A stretch of 64,000 bases of DNA, taken from NCBI RefSeq assembly GCF_900091495.1, contig NZ_LT607413.1, positions 5,347,001-5,411,000 on the forward strand, read 5' to 3'. The stretch comes from Micromonospora echinospora (GTDB taxonomy: Bacteria > Actinomycetota > Actinomycetes > Mycobacteriales > Micromonosporaceae). Of this stretch, positions 9,913 to 16,791 are shown piece by piece (the stretch's first letter is position 1; every line of letters begins with the position of its first letter). A program made the translations under genes and the position numbers. The notes below the pieces were generated by a model, which did not search any database, had not been told where the DNA came from, and saw nothing but the letters and a program-made list of their open reading frames with translations.

Positions 9913-10578
9913 TCATCCGCCGGGGGTGACCAGACCGCTCTCGTACGCCAGCACCACCGCCTGCACCCGGTCGCGGAGCTGGAGCTTGGCCAGGATCCGG
10001 CCGACATGGGTCTTCACCGTCGCCTCGGCCACGTGCACCCGGGCGGCGATCTCCGCGTTGGACAGGCCCTGCGCCACCAGCAGCAGGATCTCCCGTTCCC
10101 GCTCGGTGAGCTGGGCCAGCCGGGGATCCTCGGTGGGGCCGGCGCCGAGCTGCCCGGCGAACCGGTCGAGCAGCCGCCGCGTGATCGACGGGGCGACCAC
10201 CGAGTCGCCCTGGGCCACCACCCGGATCGCGGCGAGCAGCTCCTCCGGCGGGACGTTCTTGAGCAGGAAGCCGCTGGCCCCGGCGCGCAGCGCGGCGAAC
10301 GCGTCGGCCTCGGTGTCGAAGGTCGTCAGCACCAGCACCCGGGGCGACCCGGCCGGGCGGTCGGCGCAGAGCCGCCGGGTGGCCTCCACCCCGTCCATGG
10401 TCGGCATCCGGACGTCCATCACCACCACGTCCGCCTCGACCCGGGACAGCACCCGCAGCGCGTCCGCGCCGTCGATCGCCTCGCCGACCACCTCCAGGTC
10501 GGGCTGGGAGTCCAGCACCATCCGGAACCCGGCGCGGACCAGCGCCTGGTCGTCCACGATCACCACCCGGACCGTCAT
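9913..10578 (-). CDS. NarL/LuxR-type response regulator
   Basis: A 221-residue regulator. The receiver domain spans residues about 3-120, with the acidic pair Asp9/Asp10, phosphoacceptor Asp55 (VVMDVRMP), the conserved Thr in VLVLTTFD and Lys in GFLLKN. The LuxR-type HTH spans about 150-212 (LTEREREILLLVAQGLSNAEIAARV). The ATG at 10578 is chosen because the receiver fold begins there; upstream codons are not conserved and run into element DNA. Its natural partner is the histidine kinase at 11954-13294, but a TnpB element now separates the two by about 1.4 kb and is transcribed against them. Expression may therefore depend on a new promoter in the element's left end or on read-through. Likely targets are the ABC genes downstream. 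Confidence 0.93.
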   Translation of the reverse strand: MTVRVVIVDDQALVRAGFRMVLDSQPDLEVVGEAIDGADALRVLSRVEADVVVMDVRMPTMDGVEATRRLCADRPAGSPRVLVLTTFDTEADAFAALRAGASGFLLKNVPPEELLAAIRVVAQGDSVVAPSITRRLLDRFAGQLGAGPTEDPRLAQLTEREREILLLVAQGLSNAEIAARVHVAEATVKTHVGRILAKLQLRDRVQAVVLAYESGLVTPGG

Positions 10579-10734
10579 CGGTTCTTCTTTCGTGGATACC
10601 CTCGCCCTCAGGCGGGGGAGGAAACGGAACACCTGCGGAGCAGGGCAGGAATAGCCAATTCGACGTCAAGGCGGATAGGCGTCCCCCCCACCCCAACCGG
10701 AAGTCTCACTGATTATTGTGCTAGTTTGTGAGGT

Positions 10735-11940
10735 ATGTCCAGGGCTGTGAAGCGGGCGTTCAAGTACCGCTTCTACCCGACTGATTCGCAGGCCGCTGAG
10801 CTTGCCCGCACGTTCGGGTGTGTCCGAAAGGTCTACAACCTCGCGTTGGTCGCCCGCACCGAAGCGTGGACGCTGCGCCAGGAACGAATCAACTACCACA
10901 CCACCTTGGCACTGCTGACCGCCTGGAAGAAGACCGACGAACTGGCATTCCTCAATGAGGTGTCGTCGGTGCCGTTGCAGCAGGCGCTGCGGCATCTGCA
11001 GGTCGCGTTCACCAACTTCTTCGCCAGACGTGCCCGGTATCCCAGCTTCAAGAGCAGGAAGAAGTCGCGCCGGTCGGCGGAGTACACCACCAGCGCGTTC
11101 CGCTGGCGAGGTGGCCGGCTCACCCTGGCGAAGATGACCGAGCCGTTGGACATCGTGTGGTCGCGGCCGCTTCCCGAGGGTGCGTCGCCGTCCACGGTCA
11201 CCGTGTCGCAGGATCCGGCCGGACGCTGGTTTGTGTCGCTGCTCTGCGACGACGTGATCGAGCAGGTTCCGGCTTCGGGCATGGTGGGTGTTGACGCGGG
11301 GATCGACAGCCTGCTGACTCTCTCCACCGGAGAGAAGATCGTCAACCCGAAGTATGAGCGCCGGGACCGGGCGCGGTTGGCTCGCGCTCAGCGCGCCGTG
11401 GCGAAGAAGGAGAAAGGGTCGGCGAACCGGGCCAAGGCCCGACACACGGTCGCCCGCGTGTACGCCCGGATCACCGACCGGCGCAGGGATCACCTGCACA
11501 AGCTGACCACTCGACTCGTTCGTGAGAACCAAGCGATCGTGATCGAGGACCTGGCCGTGCGTAACATGGTCAAGAACCACCGCTTGGCCCGCGCTGTCAG
11601 CGACGCGGCGTGGCGGCAGTTCCGCACCCTGCTCGAGTACAAGGCGGACTGGTATGGCCGCGACCTCGTGGTGGTGGACCGCTGGTTTCCGTCGTCCAAG
11701 CTGTGCTCGGCGTGTGGTGCGCTCGCGCAGCGGATGCCGCTGAACGTCCGGTCGTGGACCTGCCGATGCGGGCAGACCCATGACCGGGATGTCAACGCGG
11801 CCCGCAACATTCTCGCGGAGGGGCTCTCCGTGATTGCCTGTGGAGGCGGTGTAAGACCTCAACGAGAGTCCTCTCGGACGGGGCGGTCGTCTGCGAAGCA
11901 GGAAAACCCACGGGCGACCAAGGGAATCCTCGCCCTTTAG
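10735..11940 (+). CDS. tnpB: TnpB, RNA-guided RuvC nuclease of an IS200/IS605-type element
   Basis: A 401-residue TnpB/OrfB protein. The N-terminal OrfB HTH region shows the usual RAFKYRFYPTD start and the VRKVYNLAL helix. The RuvC triad appears intact: Asp187 in VGVDAGID, Glu271 in VIEDLAV and Asp352 in HDRDVNAARN. A zinc finger with Cys324, Cys327, Cys343 and Cys345 (CSACG...CRCG) lies inside the nuclease domain. Known TnpB proteins use an RNA from the element's right end to cut DNA and keep the element at its donor site. With all catalytic residues present this is likely an active nuclease, not a nuclease-dead repressor. Lacking TnpA, it needs a transposase from elsewhere to move. It is transcribed against the surrounding two-component genes. 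Confidence 0.95.
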   Translation: MSRAVKRAFKYRFYPTDSQAAELARTFGCVRKVYNLALVARTEAWTLRQERINYHTTLALLTAWKKTDELAFLNEVSSVPLQQALRHLQVAFTNFFARRARYPSFKSRKKSRRSAEYTTSAFRWRGGRLTLAKMTEPLDIVWSRPLPEGASPSTVTVSQDPAGRWFVSLLCDDVIEQVPASGMVGVDAGIDSLLTLSTGEKIVNPKYERRDRARLARAQRAVAKKEKGSANRAKARHTVARVYARITDRRRDHLHKLTTRLVRENQAIVIEDLAVRNMVKNHRLARAVSDAAWRQFRTLLEYKADWYGRDLVVVDRWFPSSKLCSACGALAQRMPLNVRSWTCRCGQTHDRDVNAARNILAEGLSVIACGGGVRPQRESSRTGRSSAKQENPRATKGILAL

Positions 11941-11953
11941 GGCGGGGAGGATG
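11800..11953 (+). ncRNA. Predicted omegaRNA/reRNA scaffold at the right end of the TnpB element
   Basis: In characterised TnpB systems the guide RNA overlaps the 3' end of tnpB, folds into hairpins in the right end and continues into flanking DNA, which supplies the guide. Here the terminal hairpin 11926-11952 is clear, and the guide would be roughly the first 15-20 bases after it, the 3' end of the histidine kinase gene. The 5' limit given is arbitrary; the call rests on family knowledge and the hairpin only. Confidence 0.35.
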
Positions 11954-13294
11954 TCAAACCGTCGTCACCTCCGTCGCGGGGGTCGACGGTAGCGGCAGTC
12001 GCGCCCGCACCTGCCACCCCCCGGCCAGCCGGGGCCCGGCGGCGAGGCTGCCGTCGTACACCGACACCCGTTCGCGCATGCCGACCAGGCCGTGCCCACC
12101 GGACGGCGTCGGGGTGACCGCCGGACGTCCCCGGCCGTCGTCGACCACGTCGAGCACGACGGCGTCCGCGCCGTGCGCGAGGGTGACCTCCACGGTGGCG
12201 CCGACCCCGGCGTGCTTGAGCGCGTTGGTCAGCGCCTCCTGCACCAGCCGGTACACGGTCAGTTCCAGGGCCTGCGGCAGCGTCCCCGACGTGCCGGTGG
12301 CCGCGAACCGCACCCGCAACCCGGCGGCGCGGAACCGGTCCAGCAGGGCCGGCAGCTCGGCCACCGACGGCCGTCGGCGCGCCGGCTCGTCGGCCAGCAC
12401 CTCGGGACCCGGACCGCCGGCCGTCCCCGCCCGGTCGCTGCCGCCGACCCGCCCGCCGGGTCCGGCGCCGCCCGTGCGGCCGGCCCCGGTGGCGGCCCCG
12501 GCACCCGGCCCGACAGCGGCCGCCGGCCCGGCCTCGACACCGGCCTCCGGCCCGGCCGGGCCGGGCTCGCGCAGCACGCCCACCAGGCGGCGCATGTCCT
12601 CCAGCGCCTGCCGGCCGGTGTCCGCCACGATCCGGACCGCGTTACGGGCGGTCTCCGGACTCTGGTCGATCATGAATCGGGCCCCGTCCGCTTGGACGAT
12701 CATGACCGCCATGCTGTGCGCCACCACGTCGTGCAGCTCGCGGGCGATCCGGGTGCGTTCCTCGGCCACCGCCGCCCGCGCCTCGGCCTCCCGTTCCCGC
12801 TCCAGGGTCGCCGCCCGCTCCTCCAGGCTCAGCACGTACAGCCGCCGGGTGCGCACGTTCAGCGCCACCAGCCACACCGCCCCGGTGACCAGCCCGTAGT
12901 AGATGGCCGGGAAGTACCAGGCGACCTGCGACGGGCTCTGCACGGCGGCGAGGACCACCCCGACCGCGGCGACGATTCCGGCGACGATCCCGTCGCGCAG
13001 CCGGTCGGCGTACTTGACCACGCTGTACAGGGCGACCAGCACCGCCACGTCGTACGGCATCGGCCCCCAGCCGTACACGACCTGGCTGAACGCCAGCACC
13101 GCCACCACGGCGGTGACCGCCACGGGCCGGACCCGACGCCACACCAGGACCACCGCCATGGCCAGGCCGACGACGCCAGCCCCCCAGCCGCCCGCCGTGG
13201 GCGCGGCGGCGACCGCGAGGAGCGCCACCACGCCCGCGACGGCCACGTCGAAGACGACGCTGCGCACCGGCTGCCCCAGGATCCTCCGTGTCAT
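11954..13294 (-). CDS. Sensor histidine kinase, NarL-associated (HisKA_3) type
   Basis: A 446-residue membrane sensor. About five or six hydrophobic segments fill residues 10-150. A cytoplasmic dimerisation/phosphotransfer helix follows with the phospho-acceptor motif ERTRIARELHDVVAHS, then an ATPase domain with the N-box VQEALTNALKHA, and DDGRG and GHGLVGMRER. Between the two lies an odd insertion of about 55 residues made almost only of Gly, Ala and Pro with a few Arg/Glu. The ATG at 13294 (MTRRILGQ) is preferred over upstream in-frame codons because the membrane domain starts there. The cognate regulator is at 9913-10578, beyond the inserted TnpB element, whose right end abuts or supplies this gene's stop codon (11954-11956), so the last residues may be altered. 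Confidence 0.9.
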   Translation of the reverse strand: MTRRILGQPVRSVVFDVAVAGVVALLAVAAAPTAGGWGAGVVGLAMAVVLVWRRVRPVAVTAVVAVLAFSQVVYGWGPMPYDVAVLVALYSVVKYADRLRDGIVAGIVAAVGVVLAAVQSPSQVAWYFPAIYYGLVTGAVWLVALNVRTRRLYVLSLEERAATLEREREAEARAAVAEERTRIARELHDVVAHSMAVMIVQADGARFMIDQSPETARNAVRIVADTGRQALEDMRRLVGVLREPGPAGPEAGVEAGPAAAVGPGAGAATGAGRTGGAGPGGRVGGSDRAGTAGGPGPEVLADEPARRRPSVAELPALLDRFRAAGLRVRFAATGTSGTLPQALELTVYRLVQEALTNALKHAGVGATVEVTLAHGADAVVLDVVDDGRGRPAVTPTPSGGHGLVGMRERVSVYDGSLAAGPRLAGGWQVRARLPLPSTPATEVTTV

Positions 13295-13395
13295 CGTCGT
13301 CCAGCGTACGAGTCGCCCCGGTCCCCGGACGGCGGGCGGGCGCATCCCGTGACCCCGGTCCCCCCGCGGTCGGGTGCGGGTGTCCCCGTACCCGT

Positions 13396-14313
13396 CTACC
13401 GCGCCCGGTCGTGGGTGTGTTGGATCAGTACGACGCAGGCCAGCACCACCAGCGCCGCCGCGACCGAGGCCGCGGTGACGGTCTCGCCGAGCAGCAGCAC
13501 CGACCAGAGCAGGGTGAGCACCGGCTGCGCGAGCTGGACCTGGCCGACCTGCGCGACCCCGCCCCGGGCCAGGCCCGCGTACCAGGCGAAGAAGCCCAGG
13601 AACATGGAGATCGCGGTCAGGTAACCGAACGCCGACCAGGCGGCGGCGTCGGCGGACGGAGGGCTGGTCACGGCGGCGACGACCGTGACGGGCACGGTGA
13701 CCGGCAGCGAGAGCAGCAACGCCCAGCAGATCGTCCGGGCGCCGCCCAGTTCCCGGGCGAGCGCGCCGCCCTCGGCGTACCCGAGGCCGCAGAGCACGAC
13801 CGCCGCGAGCAGGAACAGGTCGGCCGGGGACAGCGCACCGTGGACCGCGCCGCTGGCGCCGAGGAAGGCGAGGACCGCCAGCAGCCCACCGGCGCTCGCG
13901 ACCCAGAACAGCGGCGGTGGACGCTCACCGGCCCGGGACACCGCGAACACGGCGGTCATGGCGGGCAGCACGGTGATGACGACCGCGCCGTGCGCGGCGG
14001 TCTGGGTGACGAGCGCCAACGAGGTGAAGAGCGGGAAGCCGACCACCACGCCGAGGGCGACGACCGACAACCGCCGCCACTGCCCGCGGGTCGGTCGGGG
14101 CGCGCCGGTGAACCGCAGGTACGCCCAGGCCAGCAGCGCCGCGGCGGCGGACCGGCCGAAGGCGACGAACCACGGGTCGAGGTGCTGCACGGCGACGCGG
14201 GTGGCCGGTAGCGACATGCTGAAGGCGAGCACGCCCAGCGTGCCGAGGAGGAGGCCGACCAGCCGGTCCGGTGTTACCGTGGTGGCGAGCGTAGCGCTAC
14301 TCTGGTGCTTCAT
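13396..14313 (-). CDS. EamA/DMT-family transporter
   Basis: A 305-residue integral membrane protein with about ten hydrophobic helices in two repeated EamA halves (residues about 15-140 and 155-295). Family members export amino acids, metabolites or drugs; the substrate here is unknown. It is divergent from a MocR-type regulator, and the two start codons overlap in CATG (14311-14314). Its own promoter fits well: -35 TTGGAC and -10 TACTGT on the minus strand with 17 bp between, ending five bases before the ATG, so the mRNA should be leaderless. The promoter lies inside the first codons of the regulator and its -10 overlaps a palindromic operator, so regulation by the MocR protein is very likely. 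Confidence 0.88.
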   Translation of the reverse strand: MKHQSSATLATTVTPDRLVGLLLGTLGVLAFSMSLPATRVAVQHLDPWFVAFGRSAAAALLAWAYLRFTGAPRPTRGQWRRLSVVALGVVVGFPLFTSLALVTQTAAHGAVVITVLPAMTAVFAVSRAGERPPPLFWVASAGGLLAVLAFLGASGAVHGALSPADLFLLAAVVLCGLGYAEGGALARELGGARTICWALLLSLPVTVPVTVVAAVTSPPSADAAAWSAFGYLTAISMFLGFFAWYAGLARGGVAQVGQVQLAQPVLTLLWSVLLLGETVTAASVAAALVVLACVVLIQHTHDRAR

Positions 14314-14347
14314 GAATCACAGTAGCGCTGCCGACCGCGTTGTCCAA
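14274..14347. promoter_or_regulatory. Overlapping divergent promoters with two palindromic operators
   Basis: Plus strand: -35 TTACCG (14274-14279), 18 bp, -10 TACTCT (14298-14303), then eight bases to the MocR ATG. Minus strand: -35 TTGGAC (14347-14342), 17 bp, -10 TACTGT (14324-14319), then five bases to the EamA ATG. Two copies of a palindrome like AGTAGCGCTACT, centred near 14295.5 and 14326.5 and 31 bp apart, each overlap one -10. Each promoter lies within the other gene's coding sequence. GntR/MocR dimers are the expected ligands. Confidence 0.7.
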
Positions 14348-15715
14348 GATCTGCGTGGGCTCGCGGCTGCTGCGGCTCCGGGCGCCCGCCTGCCGTCGGT
14401 GCGCCAGTTGACCGCCCGACACCAGGCGTCGCCGGTGACCGTCGCTGAGGCGATCCGGCAGCTGGTCGCGGAGGGGCTGATCGAGGCGCGGTCCGGCCGG
14501 GGCACCTTCGTGGCCACCCCGCCGGACGAGCGGCGCGTCCCCGACCTGTCCTGGCAGACCGTGACGCTCGGCCCTCGCCGGCCCGGCGAGGAGCACATGC
14601 AGGCGTTACTGGCGTTACCGCCGGCGGGGGCGATCCCGCTGTCCGGCGGCTACCTGGACGCGGACCTGCAACCTGCCGCCGCGCTCGGCGCCGCGCTCAC
14701 CCGCGCCGCCCGGCAGCCCGCCTCCTGGCAGCGCGGACCGGCCGAGGGGCGTGCGGACCTGCGCGCCTGGTTCGCCCGCGAGACCGGGACCGGGTTGCGC
14801 GCCGACGACATGGTGATCTGCCCGGGAGGGCAGGCCGCGCTGTCGACGGCGCTGCGCGCCCTCGCCGCGCCCGGCGACACCCTGCTCGTCGAGTCGCCGA
14901 CCTACCTGGGCGCGCTGGCCGCCGCTCAGGCGGCCGGACTGCGGGTGGTGCCCGTGCCCGCCGACGCCGACGGCGTACGACCGGACCACCTCGTCGCGGC
15001 CCTCGCCCGGACCGGCGCCCGGCTCTTCTACTGCCAGCCGCTCCACGCCAACCCGCACGGCGCGACGCTGGCGGGTCACCGTCGCGCCCGGGTCGCCGAG
15101 GCCCTACGCGACGCCGGGGCGTTCCTGATCGAGGACGACTACGCCCGGGACCTCACCATCGACGGGGAGCCACCACCCCCACTGGCCGCCGACGACCCCG
15201 ACGGACACGTCGTCTACCTGCGCTCACTGACCAAGTCGGCGGCTCCCGGGCTGCGCGTCGCCGCGATCGGGGCGCGCGGCCCGGCCGGTGCCCGGCTGCG
15301 TGCGGCCCGACTGCTCGACGACTTCTTCGTCGCCGGTCCGCTGCAACAGGCCACACTGGAACTCGTCACCGCCCCGGCCTGGGCACGTCACCGCCGTGCC
15401 CTGCGGACCGCGTTACGGGCCCGCCGCGAGGCGCTCCTGGCCGCGCTCCGCCGGCACCTCCCGGACGTCGTCGTGCCGTCGGCCCCGCGTGGTGGCCTGC
15501 ACCTCTGGGTCCGCCTGCCCGAAGGGACCGACGACGTCGCGCTCGCCACCGCCGCAGCCGCCGAAGGTGTCGTCGTCTTCCCTGGTCGCCCCTGGTACGC
15601 CGCCGAACCCCCGGCCCCGCACCTGCGTCTCACCTACGCCGCCGCCCCACCCGACCTCATGGACGAGGCCGTCCGTCGCCTCGCCCGTGCCCTCGACGGA
15701 GGAACGGCACGCTAG
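14312..15715 (+). CDS. MocR/PdxR-type regulator (GntR HTH fused to PLP aminotransferase fold)
   Basis: A 467-residue protein. Residues about 5-72 are a GntR winged HTH (GARLPSVRQLTARHQASPVTVAEAIRQL, ending in GRGTFV). Residues about 110-465 are a fold-type I aminotransferase-like domain; Lys308 in SLTKSAAPGLR is the expected PLP-binding lysine, and the region around FLIEDDYARDL gives the PLP-ring Asp. MocR proteins sense PLP or an amino-acid adduct and usually regulate a divergent gene, here the EamA transporter. The start at 14312 is fixed by the HTH and by promoter spacing; longer in-frame upstream sequence is antisense to the transporter. No pdxS/pdxT genes are nearby, so vitamin B6 control is not implied. 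Confidence 0.9.
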   Translation: MNHSSAADRVVQDLRGLAAAAAPGARLPSVRQLTARHQASPVTVAEAIRQLVAEGLIEARSGRGTFVATPPDERRVPDLSWQTVTLGPRRPGEEHMQALLALPPAGAIPLSGGYLDADLQPAAALGAALTRAARQPASWQRGPAEGRADLRAWFARETGTGLRADDMVICPGGQAALSTALRALAAPGDTLLVESPTYLGALAAAQAAGLRVVPVPADADGVRPDHLVAALARTGARLFYCQPLHANPHGATLAGHRRARVAEALRDAGAFLIEDDYARDLTIDGEPPPPLAADDPDGHVVYLRSLTKSAAPGLRVAAIGARGPAGARLRAARLLDDFFVAGPLQQATLELVTAPAWARHRRALRTALRARREALLAALRRHLPDVVVPSAPRGGLHLWVRLPEGTDDVALATAAAAEGVVVFPGRPWYAAEPPAPHLRLTYAAAPPDLMDEAVRRLARALDGGTAR

Positions 15716-15779
15716 CCGGCGTCGGTCGCCGCGCGACGATCGACGCTGTCCGGCTGGGCGTTCAGGGCGGAAAAAGGAG

Positions 15780-15809
15780 TGCCGCCCGGCGCGGACGGCT
15801 CACTAGCAT
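15780..15809 (+). promoter_or_regulatory. Leaderless promoter of the phosphotransferase gene
   Basis: A -10 TAGCAT (15804-15809) ends six bases before the GTG start at 15816, with a weak -35 TGCCGC 18 bp upstream. There is no Shine-Dalgarno sequence, so the transcript probably starts at or next to the GTG. Confidence 0.4.
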
Positions 15810-15815
15810 CGGCCC

Positions 15816-16733
15816 GTGGACGACAGACGGTGGCGTGACCCGGTGTGGCTGGCCGAGGTGGGGGAGTGGATCGACGATCGGCTCGGGGAACTGGGCGTGT
15901 CGCGGAGGGGCCCCGCCGCCCAGCCGCACGTCTACCCGTGGTCGACCGTGCTGCGCTTACCGACGGATCAGGGCGACGTCTGGTTCAAGGCCAACAGCGA
16001 GTCGCTGCGGCACGAGGCCGCCCTCGTGCAGCGGATCGCCGCCCGCCGTCCCGACGTGGTGCCGCCGCTGCTGGCGGCCGACACCGCGACCGGGTGGATG
16101 CTGATGCCGGACGCGGGGGAGACCCTGCGGGTGGTGACGCAGCGCGAGCAGAGCCTGGACCGGTGGCACGCCGTCCTGCCGCTCTACGCCGGCGTCCAGT
16201 TGGACCTCGCGGACGAGGTCGACGACCTGCTCGCGCTCGGGGTGCCCGACCTGCGCCTGGCCACCCTGCCCAAGGCGTACGCGAGGCTGCTCGACGAGGT
16301 CGGCGCGGACCGGCGCTTCCACGACGCGGTGCCGATGGTGGCCGACCTGTGCGACGAACTCGCCGGGTACGGGTTGCCGGAGCTGCTCCAGCACGACGAT
16401 CTGCACGACGCCCAGGTCTTCGTGCGCGACGGCCGCCACCTGGTGATGGACTGGGGCGACGCCTGTGTGTCGCACCCCTTCTTCAGCCTTTCCGTCACGC
16501 TGGAGGGTGGGGTGGCGTGGGGCCTGGAGGACATCCAGGACTCGGTCGACATCGCGCCGTTCCGGGACGCCTACCTCCGGCCGTACGCCGAGCGCTTCGC
16601 CGGTGACCTGGTGGCCGCGGTCCGGGTGGCGCTCCGCCTCGGTTGGGTCTGCCGTGCCGTCAACGGGCACGTCCCCGGGGACGACCGGCAGACCCTGGTC
16701 CGACTGCGGATGTTCCTCGACGGGCGGCCGTAG
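15816..16733 (+). CDS. Aminoglycoside phosphotransferase-like (APH/choline kinase fold) protein
   Basis: A 305-residue APH-superfamily protein. The catalytic-loop motif HDDLHDAQVF (residues about 195-204) and the metal-binding Asp in MDWGDA follow kinase-fold spacing. The N-lobe is short, with VWFKAN holding the probable ATP-binding Lys. Members phosphorylate antibiotics, choline, sugars or other hydroxyl metabolites; the substrate here is unknown and a resistance role is only one possibility. It stands alone between a MocR gene and a convergent pectate lyase gene. A -10 hexamer directly upstream supports the GTG at 15816 as a leaderless start. Confidence 0.85.
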   Translation: MDDRRWRDPVWLAEVGEWIDDRLGELGVSRRGPAAQPHVYPWSTVLRLPTDQGDVWFKANSESLRHEAALVQRIAARRPDVVPPLLAADTATGWMLMPDAGETLRVVTQREQSLDRWHAVLPLYAGVQLDLADEVDDLLALGVPDLRLATLPKAYARLLDEVGADRRFHDAVPMVADLCDELAGYGLPELLQHDDLHDAQVFVRDGRHLVMDWGDACVSHPFFSLSVTLEGGVAWGLEDIQDSVDIAPFRDAYLRPYAERFAGDLVAAVRVALRLGWVCRAVNGHVPGDDRQTLVRLRMFLDGRP

Positions 16734-16744
16734 GCCGGGCCGGT

Positions 16745-16781
16745 CGCTGTCCGGCGGGGACGACGCCCCCGCCGGACAGCG
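16745..16781. terminator. Bidirectional terminator between phosphotransferase and pectate lyase genes
   Basis: A perfect 15-bp stem (16745-16759 with 16767-16781) and a 7-base loop lie in the 58-base gap between two convergent stop codons. It should end transcripts from both sides. Confidence 0.8.
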
Positions 16782-16791
16782 GACCCTGCCG

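Larger units (their letters stand above)
10594..11953 (+). mobile_element. TnpB-only IS200/IS605-type insertion element
   Basis: A unit of about 1.36 kb carrying only tnpB; no TnpA transposase gene is present. Its two ends are closely similar: at the left, a GC hairpin near 10599-10621 (CCTCGCCC...GGCGGGGG); at the right, one at 11926-11952 (ATCCTCGCCC-TTTA-GGGCGGGGAGGAT, with a 3-base bulge). The stop codon of tnpB lies in the loop region of the right hairpin. No target duplication is evident, as expected for this family. The element sits exactly between the stop codon of a histidine kinase and the start of its response regulator. The exact edges are uncertain by several bases. Confidence 0.75.

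Noticed and set aside
10735..11940. A nuclease-dead TnpB-derived transcription regulator
   Set aside because: Asp187, Glu271 and Asp352 of the RuvC site and the zinc-finger cysteines are all present, so there is no sign of inactivation.
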